DNA of 64,000 bases from Odontesthes bonariensis (Eukaryota > Chordata > Actinopteri > Atheriniformes > Atherinopsidae), in the NCBI RefSeq assembly GCF_027942865.1, contig NC_134528.1:11972586-12036585 (forward strand). The letters run 5' to 3'. A model generated the notes under the pieces. That model had not been told where the DNA came from and ran no database searches. It saw only the letters and a list, made by a program, of their open reading frames with translations. Positions 63,168 through 64,000 of this stretch are shown here, in pieces (within the stretch, counting starts at the first letter, position 1; every line of letters begins with the position of its first letter). The position numbers and the translations under genes were made by a program.

Positions 63168-63375
63168 CAGATGTATGTACTGTGTGTGTGTGTGAGGAAA
63201 CCGGGACTGATTGTCGTAATTCCCCACCAGGTATATTCTATTTTGATAATATGTATGTTCACTTTAATACTAATGGAGCAGTCGGACCTTGCTGTCTCCC
63301 TGATGTATGTACTGTGTGTGTGTGTGTGTGTGTGTGTGAGGAAACTGGGACTGATTGTCGTAATTCCCCACCAGA
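63168..63375 (+). repeat. Segmental direct duplication, two copies each containing a GT run
   Basis: The segment from GATGTATGTACTGTGTGTG through GACTGATTGTCGTAATTCC and CCACCAG occurs at about 63170-63231 and again at about 63301-63375. One C/T difference and a longer GT run in the second copy separate them; about 70 unrelated bases lie between. Confidence 0.9.
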
Positions 63376-64000
63376 AATAAACGGCAAGTTGCCAACCGTG
63401 ACCGTCTTCTTCAGTGCTAAACACAACGCAAGAGAGAGTAGAAGCCGCTACAATGGGAGGTGTTACATAAGTCAAAAGTGAGGTACAACAAGGAGCTCAA
63501 GTGGAACTTGGAAACAATGATAAAACCGTTCACTGGCGGTCATCAAAGAATGGTTTTAATCATTATAACTTAGCAATGTTTAGCATGTTTAATGTTACCA
63601 TTTTTAGTGTGGTCGTGGGATTAGTGGGATCAACACAGATCATGGTCCACAATGTCTTTGATTGGTGCATGAGCTGAAGGCATCAGGGAGCAGGTGGCAT
63701 TGCCGAAAGGTTGGAGCTAGATTGTGTCCAACCTACTGTAACTGTGTAATCAACCTACTGTCTTCACAAAGTAGTTTTTTTTTTTCTTTTTCCCAAGTAA
63801 AAAAAAAAAATTCTGTCAATGGTCCATGGATCCCTAAAAGCACTTTCTCAAAGTAACATTGATGGCAGATCCCAAAAAGCATCTCGAGCAGTGAAAACAG
63901 AGAAGCACTCACCAGCAACATCTAGTTTCAGGTCAATCTGTTTCTATGGACGAGCTTTATGTCTATGTTGTGATTATCATCCTAGATACAACTAAGGGTA
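63376..64000. other. Window end, nothing recognised
   Basis: Contains T- and A-runs near 63775 and 63800. No gene, RNA gene or known repeat was identified. Confidence 0.35.

Overview
The window is ordinary nuclear DNA of a ray-finned (teleost) fish. Four conserved vertebrate genes are split by GT-AG introns. The spacer DNA is AT-rich and carries fish-type LINE fragments, short inverted-repeat transposons and long dinucleotide runs. No bacterial, viral or organellar gene blocks were seen.

Layout. (1) 1-4838, plus strand: the 3' end of a subgroup-A thrombospondin gene (thbs2-like), covering the last calcium-binding type III repeats and the whole C-terminal lectin-like domain. (2) 5994-9606, plus strand: a complete three-exon K2P potassium channel gene, kcnk1 (TWIK-1), starting only about 1.15 kb after the thrombospondin stop. 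(3) 20346-11186, minus strand: a complete nine-coding-exon entpd1 (CD39, ecto-apyrase), tail to tail with kcnk1. (4) About 21.4-44.1 kb: a roughly 23 kb gene-poor spacer with decayed LINEs, microsatellites and homopolymers. (5) 55614-44083, minus strand: a complete nineteen-coding-exon ptpre (receptor protein tyrosine phosphatase epsilon), with both phosphatase domains, a transmembrane segment and a very short ectodomain. (6) 55.6-64.0 kb: probably the large 5' intron of ptpre. It holds a 1.3 kb TTAA-flanked transposon remnant containing a LINE piece, and no exon I could recognise.

Exon boundaries were read by hand from splice sites. Phases close exactly for all complete genes: 355 codons for kcnk1, 491 for entpd1 and 681 for ptpre, close to the mammalian lengths. 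The four products act at the cell surface or in the matrix (matrix glycoprotein, K+ channel, ATP/ADP hydrolase, receptor phosphatase), but nothing shows that they form a pathway or co-regulated cluster.

I found no clearly new biological system. The best leads are these: an RGD-to-SGD change in the thrombospondin; a 17-bp direct repeat bracketing one entpd1 exon; a CpG-containing, promoter-like and donor-bearing stretch on the strand opposite entpd1; a perfect 19-bp hairpin in the gene desert; a 140-bp AT run just upstream of a ptpre splice acceptor; and several TTAA-flanked or hAT-like miniature transposons.
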